64,000 nt of DNA from positions 1 through 64,000 of the forward strand of contig PDZS01000011.1 of the NCBI GenBank assembly GCA_002753225.1. The letters run 5' to 3'. Made by a program: the position numbers and the translations under genes. Under the pieces are notes generated by a model. The model worked only from the letters and a program-made list of their open reading frames with translations. It made no database searches and was not told the DNA's origin. Positions 1-8,555 of the stretch are shown here, one piece after another; position 1 is the first letter of the stretch; each line of letters opens with the position of its first letter. This stretch comes from Deltaproteobacteria bacterium YD0425bin51. GTDB taxonomy: Bacteria > Desulfobacterota > Desulfobacteria > Desulfobacterales > YD0425bin51.

Positions 1-14
1 AAGATGGGGCTAAT

Positions 15-824
15 ATGGGAAAAATATTAAAATCAGCACTATTTTGCATCATATTATTATTGATTAACGGTATGAGCTTAGCAAAGGAAAAAATTGTCAT
101 TGAAGGTACTGGTGATAGTCATAAATTGCTTCAAATTTTAGCTAGAGCATTTGAAAATGCAAATCCTGATAAAAAAATTGAAATACCAGAAAGTATTGGC
201 AGTAGCGGAGGAATAAAAGCAACTGCTGAAGGAAAATGTGAACTTGGCAGAGTGGCAAGACCCATTAGAGATAAGGAAAAAGGGTATAAACTTAACTATA
301 AAGTCTTTGCTTATTCTCCTGTTGTTTTTGTTGCCAACCGTAGTGTTACATGGAATAATAACCTTACTAAAAAGCAGATATTAGATATATATTCAGGTAA
401 AATAACATTATGGAGCGATTTAGGCGGAAAAAAAGATGATATTTATATTGCCAACAGAGAAGAAGGTGATTCTTCTCGAGAGGTATTGACAAAAAATTTT
501 CATGGCTGGAAAGAGATTGAAAATTTTGCAGGTAAAATAATATATAGTACGCCAGAAACAATTGATATAATATCAAATTATAAGAATACTATAGGTTATG
601 TTCCTCTATCTGAAACTAAGGGAACTGATTTAGTTATCATGAAAATAGACGAAATCTATCCATCTGCAGAAAATGTTAAAAATGGAAAATACAATTTAAT
701 AGCTCCTTTTGGTATTGTATGGAAAGGTGAAATGAGAGGACTATCTAAAGCTTTCTTTGACTTTATCTTTACTCCTGAAGCACAAAAGATTATTATTGAA
801 AATGGGTGTATTCCTGCTTCATAA
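15..824 (+). CDS. PstS-like periplasmic substrate-binding protein
   Basis: The 269-residue product has a signal peptide (residues 1 to about 23, with a hydrophobic core and cleavage near SLA/KE). A PBP-like fold of the phosphate-binding (PstS) superfamily follows, with an early GTGDS segment and a glycine/serine-rich GSSGG ligand loop. It is probably exported to the periplasm. No transporter permease lies nearby. The next gene, 31 bases downstream on the same strand, is a Cache-domain histidine kinase, so a ligand-presenting sensory role is more likely than transport. The ligand cannot be told from sequence. The superfamily call is strong and the phosphate specificity is weak. Confidence 0.8.
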   Translation: MGKILKSALFCIILLLINGMSLAKEKIVIEGTGDSHKLLQILARAFENANPDKKIEIPESIGSSGGIKATAEGKCELGRVARPIRDKEKGYKLNYKVFAYSPVVFVANRSVTWNNNLTKKQILDIYSGKITLWSDLGGKKDDIYIANREEGDSSREVLTKNFHGWKEIENFAGKIIYSTPETIDIISNYKNTIGYVPLSETKGTDLVIMKIDEIYPSAENVKNGKYNLIAPFGIVWKGEMRGLSKAFFDFIFTPEAQKIIIENGCIPAS

Positions 825-855
825 AACAAATTAATAAATTTTTTTTGATAGGTAA

Positions 856-2598
856 ATGTTCAAATCAGTTAAAACTAAAATATTAATATTACAGTCTTCT
901 ATACTCCTACTAATAGCACTATTAATGGGATTTACTAGCCATTTTATGATTATAAAACATCTAACATCTGTGCAAAAAAAATGCCTTGCAAATATTGCCA
1001 GCCTTTATGCAGATGAAATAAACCATTATATTTGTGATGAAAAAGATAAATTAATTAGGATATCAGAGAGCAGAGAAGTTTTGGATTATGCAAAAAAAGA
1101 TAAAGAGCTTCCCCTTATATCTTACTTTGCTAAATTAAAAGATGACTTTTCTGTATTGAGTTATATAAATAAAGAAGGAGTTGAGAAGGTAAAATTGGTA
1201 AAAAACAAGGTCTCAGAAAATCTGAGAGATCTATCTAAAACCATTATATTTCAAAATGCCTTAATGAAACCTAATGATGTAGTTATTTTACCTATAGAAA
1301 AATATTCTGAGTTAGGGGTACCAGTAATGAGATTAGCTATAGCTAAAAATTTCTATTTCGGTAACGAATTTATTGGCTTAATCTCAGGCACTATTCCTCT
1401 TTCAAAAATCACAAAAAATCTTTCAAAAGTTAAAATAGGAGATACAGGATTTATCAGTATAATTGATAATGAAGGTAACATCTTATCATATCCTCAGAAG
1501 GATAAAATTTTTACCAAGATATTTGGAAATGGAGAAGAAGCAGATAATTTAATTTCAAATGCTACTTCGTTAAATTCAGGTTTTGTAAGAGCTTCCATAT
1601 TAAATCTTGATGGTTTTTTTGCTTATACGCCAATTAAAGATATGAGATGGTCAATTATTGTCACTTTACCTTATAAAGAATTTATGGCAGCGCCAAACAG
1701 CATGAGAAATATATCAATTATTATTTTCACCCTTGTACTTTTAGTTGGATGGCTAATATCCTTTGCTTTTTCAAATAAAATAACAAATCCTCTATTAAAA
1801 TTGGCTTCAGCTACACTTTTAATATCTAAAGGTGATTTTTCTCAAAAAATAGATATTAAATCCAGAGATGAAATTGGAAGGTTAGCAGTATCATTCAATA
1901 AAATGACTGAAGATTTAAGTGCCTCTATAGAAAAAGAAAAGCAACTTTTAGAAAATGAAAAGAAAAATTCAAAAGAAAAAGAAGCCCTTATTAGGGAGAT
2001 TTATCACAGAACAAATAATAATATGCAAGTCATTCAAGCCATGCTTGTGCTTCGAGCTGCCTATATCCAAAATGATGAAATAAAGAGGACATTTAGCGAA
2101 ATAGAAAATAAAATCCATGCAATGGGTCTTGTTCATAAAATGCTCTATAATTCTAAAGATCTGTCAAGCATTAATTTGAAAGAATACGTTCATGATTTAG
2201 TATATTTTTTGGTTCAAAGCAGCAACATATCTCTTGATAGAATCTCATTAAAGCTGAATGTCGACCCTGTATTTTTATTAATAGACACTGCTATCCCATG
2301 TGGATTGATATTGAATGAATTAATGTCCAATTCTCTTAAACATGCTTTTCCTGGTGAAAAAATTGGAGAAATAGCAATAACGATTTCCAAGAAAGAAGAA
2401 ATTGTCGAAATCTGTTTTTCTGACAATGGAATAGGAGTTTCAGATGATTTTAACTTTTTTACACAGTCAACATTAGGGCTTAAAACAATTATAACTATAA
2501 CTAAACATCAGCTTAAGGGTAATATTAAGTTCGAGGTAAAAAGTGGCGTGACATGCCATATACAATTCCATGACAACCTTTATACACCGAGGATATAG
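856..2598 (+). CDS. Membrane sensor histidine kinase (Cache-HAMP-HisKA_2-HATPase)
   Basis: The 580-residue inner-membrane kinase has TM1 at about 10-32, a periplasmic Cache-like sensor at about 40-275, TM2 at about 286-306, HAMP at about 307-360, and a HisKA_2 dimerisation domain. The phospho-acceptor is probably H384, in the EIYHRTNNNMQ segment; HisKA_2 proteins normally have HHRVKNN there. An ATPase domain follows with an N-box (LNELMSNSLKHA) and a G1 box (DNGIGV). It starts 31 bases after a periplasmic binding protein and ends 2 bases before a lone receiver, so those are its likely input and output partners. The signal is unknown. Confidence 0.9.
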   Translation: MFKSVKTKILILQSSILLLIALLMGFTSHFMIIKHLTSVQKKCLANIASLYADEINHYICDEKDKLIRISESREVLDYAKKDKELPLISYFAKLKDDFSVLSYINKEGVEKVKLVKNKVSENLRDLSKTIIFQNALMKPNDVVILPIEKYSELGVPVMRLAIAKNFYFGNEFIGLISGTIPLSKITKNLSKVKIGDTGFISIIDNEGNILSYPQKDKIFTKIFGNGEEADNLISNATSLNSGFVRASILNLDGFFAYTPIKDMRWSIIVTLPYKEFMAAPNSMRNISIIIFTLVLLVGWLISFAFSNKITNPLLKLASATLLISKGDFSQKIDIKSRDEIGRLAVSFNKMTEDLSASIEKEKQLLENEKKNSKEKEALIREIYHRTNNNMQVIQAMLVLRAAYIQNDEIKRTFSEIENKIHAMGLVHKMLYNSKDLSSINLKEYVHDLVYFLVQSSNISLDRISLKLNVDPVFLLIDTAIPCGLILNELMSNSLKHAFPGEKIGEIAITISKKEEIVEICFSDNGIGVSDDFNFFTQSTLGLKTIITITKHQLKGNIKFEVKSGVTCHIQFHDNLYTPRI

Positions 2599-2600
2599 AA

Positions 2601-2972
2601 ATGAAAAAAACTATAAAAATTTTAATTGTTGAAGATGAAGCTTTTTTAGCAATGTTTATTAGTAGCGTCTGTTCTAATTGGGGTTATCATGTTTGCGAAA
2701 CTATTCCAACAGGTGAAGAAGCTATAGAATACGTTAATAACAAGGAAAAACCTGATATAATTCTTATGGATATTAGATTAGCGGGTCAAATGGACGGAAT
2801 TACGGCTGCTGAACAAATAAAAATTAAAAATGATATTCCTATTATATTTATGACAGGATACGATGAAGATGAAATCAAAAAACGTGCATATAAACTTAAT
2901 CCAGTAGCATATTTAATAAAACCTGTTAATACAGCTCAACTAAAAGCCCTTATTGATTCTACAGTAAAATAG
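2601..2972 (+). CDS. Single-domain response regulator
   Basis: The 123-residue protein is a receiver (REC) domain with no output domain. The acidic pair E11/D12, phospho-acceptor D57 (ILMDIRL), switch T85 (FMTGYD) and K107 (LIKPV) are all present, so it should be phosphorylated. A GAGGATAT ribosome-binding site precedes the start, which lies 2 bases after the kinase stop. Stand-alone receivers next to HisKA_2 kinases often act as phosphate shuttles. The downstream CheB-CheR and hybrid kinase genes are possible partners, which is an inference from position. Confidence 0.92.
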   Translation: MKKTIKILIVEDEAFLAMFISSVCSNWGYHVCETIPTGEEAIEYVNNKEKPDIILMDIRLAGQMDGITAAEQIKIKNDIPIIFMTGYDEDEIKKRAYKLNPVAYLIKPVNTAQLKALIDSTVK

Positions 2973-3001
2973 CAAATAATGAGCGAATAAAGAGTGCTGC
3001 T

Positions 3002-5683
3002 ATGATTATAGAAAAAAATGATATTAAACATGTTTCAATTGATGAGCCAACTAACACACCTGAAACTTCAATTGAAAAAGATCTGGAAAAGGCGTTTCCC
3101 ATTGTTGGCATAGGAGCATCTGCAGGAGGTTTAGCTGCTTTCGAAGCTTTTTTTTCAAAAATGCCATCTGATGCAGAGAACAATATGGCATTTGTATTGG
3201 TACAACACCTGTCCCCTGACCACAAGAGCATCCTAAGCGACTTAGTCAAACGCTACACACGAATGAAAGTTTATGAAGTTGAGGATGGAATGGTGGTCAA
3301 GCCCAACTGCGCTTATATTATTCCACCTAACAAAGATATGGCTTTTTTGAAAGACTCTTTGCATTTACTTGAACCAAGTGAACCACGTGGGTTGCGGCTC
3401 CCTATTGACTTTTTTTTCAGATCTCTTGCTCAGGATTTACACGAAAGGGCTATATGCATAGTCCTGTCAGGTACAGGAAGTGATGGAACCCTTGGCGTGC
3501 GAGCAGTCAAAGGTGAAGGCGGTATGGTAATGGCTCAGAATCCAGAAAGTTGCGACTATGATGGTATGCCAAGAAGTGCTATTGCCACAGGACTAGTTGA
3601 CTATGTTCTTCCCCCTGCTGAAATGCCAGCACAACTCGTTACCTATATAAAACATGCTTTTGGAAAAAAAGATCCTAAGATATATGTCCCAGCAACCAAA
3701 TCCGATGACTTCCTAAAAAAGATATGTATTTTGCTCCGCGACCAGACTGGACACGATTTTTCTCAATATAAGCAAAATACTTTAATTCGACGAATAGAAA
3801 GGCGTATGGCTATTAACCAGATCGAACGATGGGATGAATATCAGCGCTATTTGCAGAAAAATCAGACTGAAGGAGAAGCTTTATTTAGAGATCTTTTAAT
3901 TGGAGTAACTAATTTTTTCCGTGACCCTGAAGCTTTTCAAATACTTCAAGAAAAGATCATTCCACAATTGTTTTCTGGAAAAGATTCAGGAAGTTGTGTT
4001 AGGATTTGGGTGTGTGGTTGTTCTACAGGCGAGGAGGCATATTCAATTGCCATTTTAATACAAGAATATTTAGAGTCTTTAAAAAAGACATTCAAAGTCC
4101 AAATCTTTAGCACTGACATAGACATACAAGCAATAGAACAAGCAAGATCCGGCATTTATCCTGAAAGCATATCCGCTGATATATCTATGGGAAGGCTAAA
4201 CCGCTTTTTTTTTAAGGATAAAGATTGCGGCATGTATCGCATTCAGAAACACATCCGTGATCTTATTGTATTTTCAGGGCATGATGTTATAAAAGACCCT
4301 CCATTTTCGAAATTAGATATGATTTGCTGTAGAAACCTGCTTATTTATATGAACGGAGAATTGCAAAAAAAACTGATTCCATTGTTCCATTACTCATTAA
4401 ATTCTCAAGGTGTACTTTTCCTTGGTACTTCTGAAACTATAGGACAATTTTCAACTCTTTTTGACACATTAGACCGCAAATGGAAGATATATTTACGAAA
4501 GCAAGATTATCAAGTAAATGTTCGAACCTATTTTAGCGATTTTATTCCACCCTTATTGAAAAGCAACGCCTATCCTCAGCCATTTCCAGATAAATTAAAT
4601 GGTAAAGATAGAGTCAATTTTCGTGAAATACTTGAGCAGGAATTATTACATCATTACGCTCAGGCTGGAATACTTATAGATAGCCGTGGTGAAATACTCT
4701 ATATTTATGGACGCACTGGTAAATATTTAGAGCCAACACCAGGAAATGTCAGAATGAACATTCTTAGTATGGCAAGGGAAGGATTAAGAATGGAGTTGAC
4801 TACAGCTTTACATAAAGTTGTTGTAAATAAAAAACTTATTCATTGCCAAGGGCTTAAGATTAAAACCAATGGTGACTCTATTACAGCAAATATGACAGTT
4901 CGTCCTGCATCTGTTCTATCATTAGGGTCTTTTGTGTCAGATTTGTTCATAATTATACTTGAGGAGTGCAAGCCGTCAAGTTTAGAACTGGAGGATATCC
5001 TCCACACAGATTATTCAAACCCTTCTGTAACAAATGCTGAAAAGCGTATAGCTGAACTAGAAATTGAACTTAGGGCTAAAGATGAATATCTTCAAACTAC
5101 AATAGAAGAAATGGAGACATCCAATGAAGAACTTAAATCAACCAATGAGGAGATGCAGTCAGTAAATGAAGAACTCCAATCTACTAATGAGGAACTAGAG
5201 ACTTCCAAAGAAGAACTGCAATCTGTAAATGAAGAACTATCTACTGTAAACAATGAGCTTCAAAATAAAATAACAGAATTATCGCGCATAAACAATGATA
5301 TGAACAATTTACTTGCTGGTATAGGAGTGGCAACTATTTTTGTAGACCTCCAATTACGTATAAACCGTTTCACTCCATCTGCAACTCAATTAATTAATCT
5401 AATCCAAACAGATATCGGAAGACCTGTAGGACATATTGTCTCCAACCTTTCTGGTTACAACAGTCTGGTTGAAGACTCACAGACTGTTTTAAACACATTA
5501 ATTCCATATGAAAATGAAGTGAAAAGTAACACAGGTTCATGGTATCTTATGCGTATAAGGCCATATCGAACACTGGAAAATGTAATAGAAGGTCTAGTGA
5601 TAACTTTTTTAGACATTACTGACCGCAAACAATTGGAAAATGAGTTACGTATTCAAAAAGAGGTGCTTAATGAATCCAGATAA
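3002..5683 (+). CDS. CheB-CheR fusion protein with coiled coil and PAS domain
   Basis: The 893-residue protein begins with a CheB methylesterase domain at about 33-215, with a probable catalytic triad of S40 (GASAGG), H69 (VQHLSPDH) and D161 (GTGSDG). A CheR N-terminal helical region and methyltransferase domain follow at about 235-500, with an SAM motif VCGCSTGEEAYS. A long repetitive coiled coil built on NEEL repeats lies at about 680-770, and a C-terminal PAS-like domain after it. There is no CheB receiver domain, as is usual in this fusion family. No chemoreceptor, CheA or CheW is seen in the window. The last bases overlap the following hybrid kinase by 14 nt, so the two are probably translationally coupled and work together. 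Confidence 0.92.
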   Translation: MIIEKNDIKHVSIDEPTNTPETSIEKDLEKAFPIVGIGASAGGLAAFEAFFSKMPSDAENNMAFVLVQHLSPDHKSILSDLVKRYTRMKVYEVEDGMVVKPNCAYIIPPNKDMAFLKDSLHLLEPSEPRGLRLPIDFFFRSLAQDLHERAICIVLSGTGSDGTLGVRAVKGEGGMVMAQNPESCDYDGMPRSAIATGLVDYVLPPAEMPAQLVTYIKHAFGKKDPKIYVPATKSDDFLKKICILLRDQTGHDFSQYKQNTLIRRIERRMAINQIERWDEYQRYLQKNQTEGEALFRDLLIGVTNFFRDPEAFQILQEKIIPQLFSGKDSGSCVRIWVCGCSTGEEAYSIAILIQEYLESLKKTFKVQIFSTDIDIQAIEQARSGIYPESISADISMGRLNRFFFKDKDCGMYRIQKHIRDLIVFSGHDVIKDPPFSKLDMICCRNLLIYMNGELQKKLIPLFHYSLNSQGVLFLGTSETIGQFSTLFDTLDRKWKIYLRKQDYQVNVRTYFSDFIPPLLKSNAYPQPFPDKLNGKDRVNFREILEQELLHHYAQAGILIDSRGEILYIYGRTGKYLEPTPGNVRMNILSMAREGLRMELTTALHKVVVNKKLIHCQGLKIKTNGDSITANMTVRPASVLSLGSFVSDLFIIILEECKPSSLELEDILHTDYSNPSVTNAEKRIAELEIELRAKDEYLQTTIEEMETSNEELKSTNEEMQSVNEELQSTNEELETSKEELQSVNEELSTVNNELQNKITELSRINNDMNNLLAGIGVATIFVDLQLRINRFTPSATQLINLIQTDIGRPVGHIVSNLSGYNSLVEDSQTVLNTLIPYENEVKSNTGSWYLMRIRPYRTLENVIEGLVITFLDITDRKQLENELRIQKEVLNESR

Positions 5684-7412
5684 TACCGAACATGATGATC
5701 TTAAAGATCTTCGCAAGAAGGCAGAAGAAAAAGCACGGACATATGAAACTCAGACCATGATGGAACTTTTACCCGAAGATGCAGGAAAACTACTTCACGA
5801 ACTTAGGGTACATCAGATTGAGCTTGAGATACAAAATGAGGAACTTAGACGTTCTCAGGAAGAGCTTGAAGAATCAAGGTCAAAATACTTTGATTTATAC
5901 GAGCTTGCGCCTGTAGGGTATTTAACAGTAAATGATAAAGGATTAATTATAGAAGCTAATCTTACTGCAGCAACGCTTTTTAGAATGGCTAAAAAAGATT
6001 TGATAAAATCGCTGCTTTCACGCTTTATAGTTCCTGAAGATCAGGATATCTTCTACAGACACAGAAAAGAGCTATTTGAAACTGGAAAGCCTCAGGTGTG
6101 TGAATTGCGAATGATTCGAAATAACTGCGACTCATTTTGGGCACGTTTCGAGACTAACTTGGTACATGATAAAAACAGCGAAGCTTATTTTTGCCGTGCA
6201 GTTATGAGCGACATTACAGCACTAAAACTTGCTGAAGAAGAGCAACAAAAACTTCAACAACTATTAACAGAATCCAATAAAATGGAGTCCATTGGAAGGT
6301 TAGCTGGCGGAGTAGCTCACGACTTCAACAATATGCTGGCTGTAATTTTGGGTAATGCTGAACTAGCTATGAAGAATGTCATGGAAGATGAAGTTCTGTA
6401 TGAGCATCTTAAAGAAATAAGTAAGGCTGCAAAACGTTCTGCTGAAGTAGTGAAACAATTGCTTGCCTTTGCTAGAAAGCAACTCATAGCCCCTATCGTT
6501 CTGGATATTAACGAAACAATTGAGAAGATGCTAAAGATGATAATACGATTAATAGGCGAAAATATTGAGCTTATTTGGACACCAGGATCAGATATATGGA
6601 CTATTAAGATGGACCCAAGCCAGATAGACCAAATTCTTGTAAACCTATGTGTGAACGCTAGGGACTCTATTTTTTGTATTGGCAAGATCAAAATAGAAAC
6701 TAAAAATGTGATTTTAGATGAAGCCTATTGCGCAAGTCATCGAGAATTTGTTCCGGGTTCGTATATCACACTTACGATGAGCGATAATGGCTGCGGTATG
6801 AATAAGAAAGTCTTAAATAAAATATTTGAACCCTTTTTCACAACCAAAGGCGTTGGCAAAGGAACAGGTCTAGGACTTGCAACCATACACGGCATAGTCA
6901 AACAAAATAAAGGCTTTATAGATGTTTACAGTGAACCTGGACATGGGTCAACTTTTAAAATATATTTACCTAGATATGACAGTAAACTTGATCAGGTCAA
7001 AGAAGAAAAGATCCCTAATTGCCTTGAACGTGGAAGCGAAACTGTACTTTTGGTAGAAGACGAACCATCAACATTGAAAATAACTAAAACCATACTCAAA
7101 GGATTGGGATATAATGTGATAGCGGCTAAAACACCTATGGAGGCTATACAATCAGCCAAAGAGCAGGAAGGTAAAATTCAGTTGCTGATAACAGATGTCA
7201 TCATGCCAGAAATGGATGGCAAGGACCTCTCAGCTAAAATCTTGTCGTTATACCCTAACATCAAGTGTATCTTTATGTCAGGCTATACAGATGAAATTAT
7301 CTCCCACCAAAATGAATTGAAAAAAAGCGGGCATTTTATCCAGAAGCCATTTTCAATAGAGGAAATTGCATCGAAAGTACGGAAGGTTTTACTCGATGTT
7401 CAAGTTTTTTAA
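5670..7412 (+). CDS. PAS-containing hybrid histidine kinase with C-terminal receiver
   Basis: The chosen start is the ATG at 5670, because an AAGAGGTG ribosome-binding site sits just upstream; a longer frame from 5640 has none. The product is about 580 residues. It has an N-terminal coiled coil (HQIELEIQNEELR, about 48-60), a PAS domain at about 72-185, HisKA with H217 (GGVAHDFNN), HATPase to about 436 (N-box NLCVNARDS, G boxes DNGCGM and GTGLGLA), and a receiver with D509. No membrane segment is seen, so it is cytosolic. It overlaps the CheB-CheR gene. Its 3' end, including the stop region, forms one arm of a 20-bp inverted repeat. Confidence 0.92.
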   Translation: MNPDNTEHDDLKDLRKKAEEKARTYETQTMMELLPEDAGKLLHELRVHQIELEIQNEELRRSQEELEESRSKYFDLYELAPVGYLTVNDKGLIIEANLTAATLFRMAKKDLIKSLLSRFIVPEDQDIFYRHRKELFETGKPQVCELRMIRNNCDSFWARFETNLVHDKNSEAYFCRAVMSDITALKLAEEEQQKLQQLLTESNKMESIGRLAGGVAHDFNNMLAVILGNAELAMKNVMEDEVLYEHLKEISKAAKRSAEVVKQLLAFARKQLIAPIVLDINETIEKMLKMIIRLIGENIELIWTPGSDIWTIKMDPSQIDQILVNLCVNARDSIFCIGKIKIETKNVILDEAYCASHREFVPGSYITLTMSDNGCGMNKKVLNKIFEPFFTTKGVGKGTGLGLATIHGIVKQNKGFIDVYSEPGHGSTFKIYLPRYDSKLDQVKEEKIPNCLERGSETVLLVEDEPSTLKITKTILKGLGYNVIAAKTPMEAIQSAKEQEGKIQLLITDVIMPEMDGKDLSAKILSLYPNIKCIFMSGYTDEIISHQNELKKSGHFIQKPFSIEEIASKVRKVLLDVQVF

Positions 7413-7537
7413 ACTCGGACAATAAAAAGGCGCGTCATTCCGGGCGTAGCGAAGCGGAGACCCGGAATCCAGGAGGATGTCTAAGCCAATGGATTCCCGC
7501 TTTCGCGGGAATGAAACAAAAAACTTGAACATCGAGT
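7391..7537 (+). repeat. Palindromic REP-like element bounded by a 20-bp inverted repeat
   Basis: Arms at 7391-7410 and 7518-7537 are perfect reverse complements (ACTCGATGTTCAAGTTTTTT on the left). The left arm is the last codons and first stop base of the hybrid kinase. Between them lie two GC-rich hairpin modules. One spans about 7436-7470 (ATTCCGGG pairing with CCCGGAAT). The other spans 7491-7514 (TTCCCGC pairing with GCGGGAA), and this module recurs in the elements at 11093 and 60247. It could act as a transcription terminator and also be a dispersed repeat. Confidence 0.7.
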
Positions 7538-7615
7538 TTTAGGAACGGAAACCAGATATCTTGACCATCCTTTAATCTTATAAATCGTGTTCAGAACAAA
7601 TAAAGGAGACAAAAA

Positions 7616-8494
7616 ATGCAGATAGCAAATCCAATATATGATGTGGTGTTTAAATATTTAATGGATGACAACAAGGTAGCCAAGCTGTTTATTTCAACAA
7701 TAATAGGCAAAGAAATAGATGAACTGTCATTTAGGCCTCAAGAGAGGGTTGTAAATCTTGAACAAAGATCATTTACTGTATATAGGCTGGATTTTTCAGC
7801 GAAAGTAAAGATAGGAGAAGAATATAAGCAAGTAATTATAGAGATACAGAAAGCTAAATTTGCAACAGATATAATGAGATTCAGGAGATACTTAGGGGAG
7901 CAATACCAGAATAAAGAGAATATTTATACAGTAGTAAAAGACAAAGAAGAGATAAAGATAGCGCTGCCGATAATAAGCATTTATTTTTTAGGGCACAAAT
8001 TAGAGACAATTGAGAATTCAGGTATAAGGGTAGAACGAAAATATTATGATATTATTACAGGAGAAGAGATAGGGTCAAAAGAAGATTTTATAGAGAGTTT
8101 AACGCATGACAGTTATGTAATACAGATACCCCAGTTGACAGAAAAGAGAAGGACAGAGTTAGAGATATTATTAAGCGTATTTGACCAAAGTAATATAACA
8201 AAAGATCACCATATAATGAACGTAAAAGAGGAGGATTTCCCTGAAAAATATCGTGATATAATAAGGAGATTACAGAGGGCGGTAGCTGAGGAAAATGTAA
8301 GGGATACAATGGATTTAGAAGATGAAATACTTGAAGAACTTGAATTTAAAGAACGTAAGATTTTAAAACAGTATGCAATAATAGAGGAAAAAGATAGAGC
8401 ATTTAAAATAGCATTGGAGGAAAAAGATAAAGAATTTAAAAAAGCATTAGAGGAAAAAGATAAGATTATAGAGGAAATGAGACGTAAATTATGA
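7616..8494 (+). CDS. Rpn-family PD-(D/E)XK nuclease / putative transposase (first copy)
   Basis: The 292-residue protein matches the Rpn/PDDEXK_2 family (recombination-promoting nuclease, often annotated as transposase). It opens with the family-typical NPIYDVVFKYLM. The nuclease core has an aspartate in RLDFSAKV and the E-x-Q signature IIEIQKA. The C-terminus is a charged coiled coil of 11-residue repeats (EEKDxxFKxAL). A ribosome-binding site (AAAGGAGA) precedes the start. An in-frame ATG at 8309, after AAGGGA, could give a short C-terminal product, but the signal is weak. Palindromic repeat sequence lies on both sides. It is one of three Rpn genes here. Confidence 0.85.
   Translation: MQIANPIYDVVFKYLMDDNKVAKLFISTIIGKEIDELSFRPQERVVNLEQRSFTVYRLDFSAKVKIGEEYKQVIIEIQKAKFATDIMRFRRYLGEQYQNKENIYTVVKDKEEIKIALPIISIYFLGHKLETIENSGIRVERKYYDIITGEEIGSKEDFIESLTHDSYVIQIPQLTEKRRTELEILLSVFDQSNITKDHHIMNVKEEDFPEKYRDIIRRLQRAVAEENVRDTMDLEDEILEELEFKERKILKQYAIIEEKDRAFKIALEEKDKEFKKALEEKDKIIEEMRRKL
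8384..8470 (+). repeat. 33-nt in-frame tandem repeat in the first Rpn gene
   Basis: Units start at 8384, 8417 and 8450 (the last partial). Each encodes an 11-residue EEKD-type coiled-coil segment. Copies differ at a few bases, so they are diverged duplications. Length change by slippage would keep frame. Confidence 0.6.
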
Positions 8495-8496
8495 TG

Positions 8497-8520
8497 GAAA
8501 ACTTATGGACGGGTACTTAA
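8497..8520 (+). repeat. Solo end of the dispersed palindromic element
   Basis: This 24-nt segment matches the right end of the elements at 11093-11199 and 60247-60353 in 21 of 24 positions, ending in the same TACTTAA. It lies 2 bases after the stop of the first Rpn gene. No matching left end was found nearby, so it looks like a remnant. Confidence 0.5.
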
Positions 8521-8555
8521 CAATTTTTGTCTGTTGCTCAATATTCAACCAAATT

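Noticed and set aside
6317..6691. 124-codon minus-strand open frame inside the hybrid kinase
   Set aside because: It is antisense to the conserved HisKA/HATPase region, so it is a coding shadow.
7428..7517. Clustered ATTCCCGC palindromes considered as a CRISPR array
   Set aside because: Units are not regularly spaced, there are no spacers of uniform length, and copies are scattered singly; no cas gene is present.
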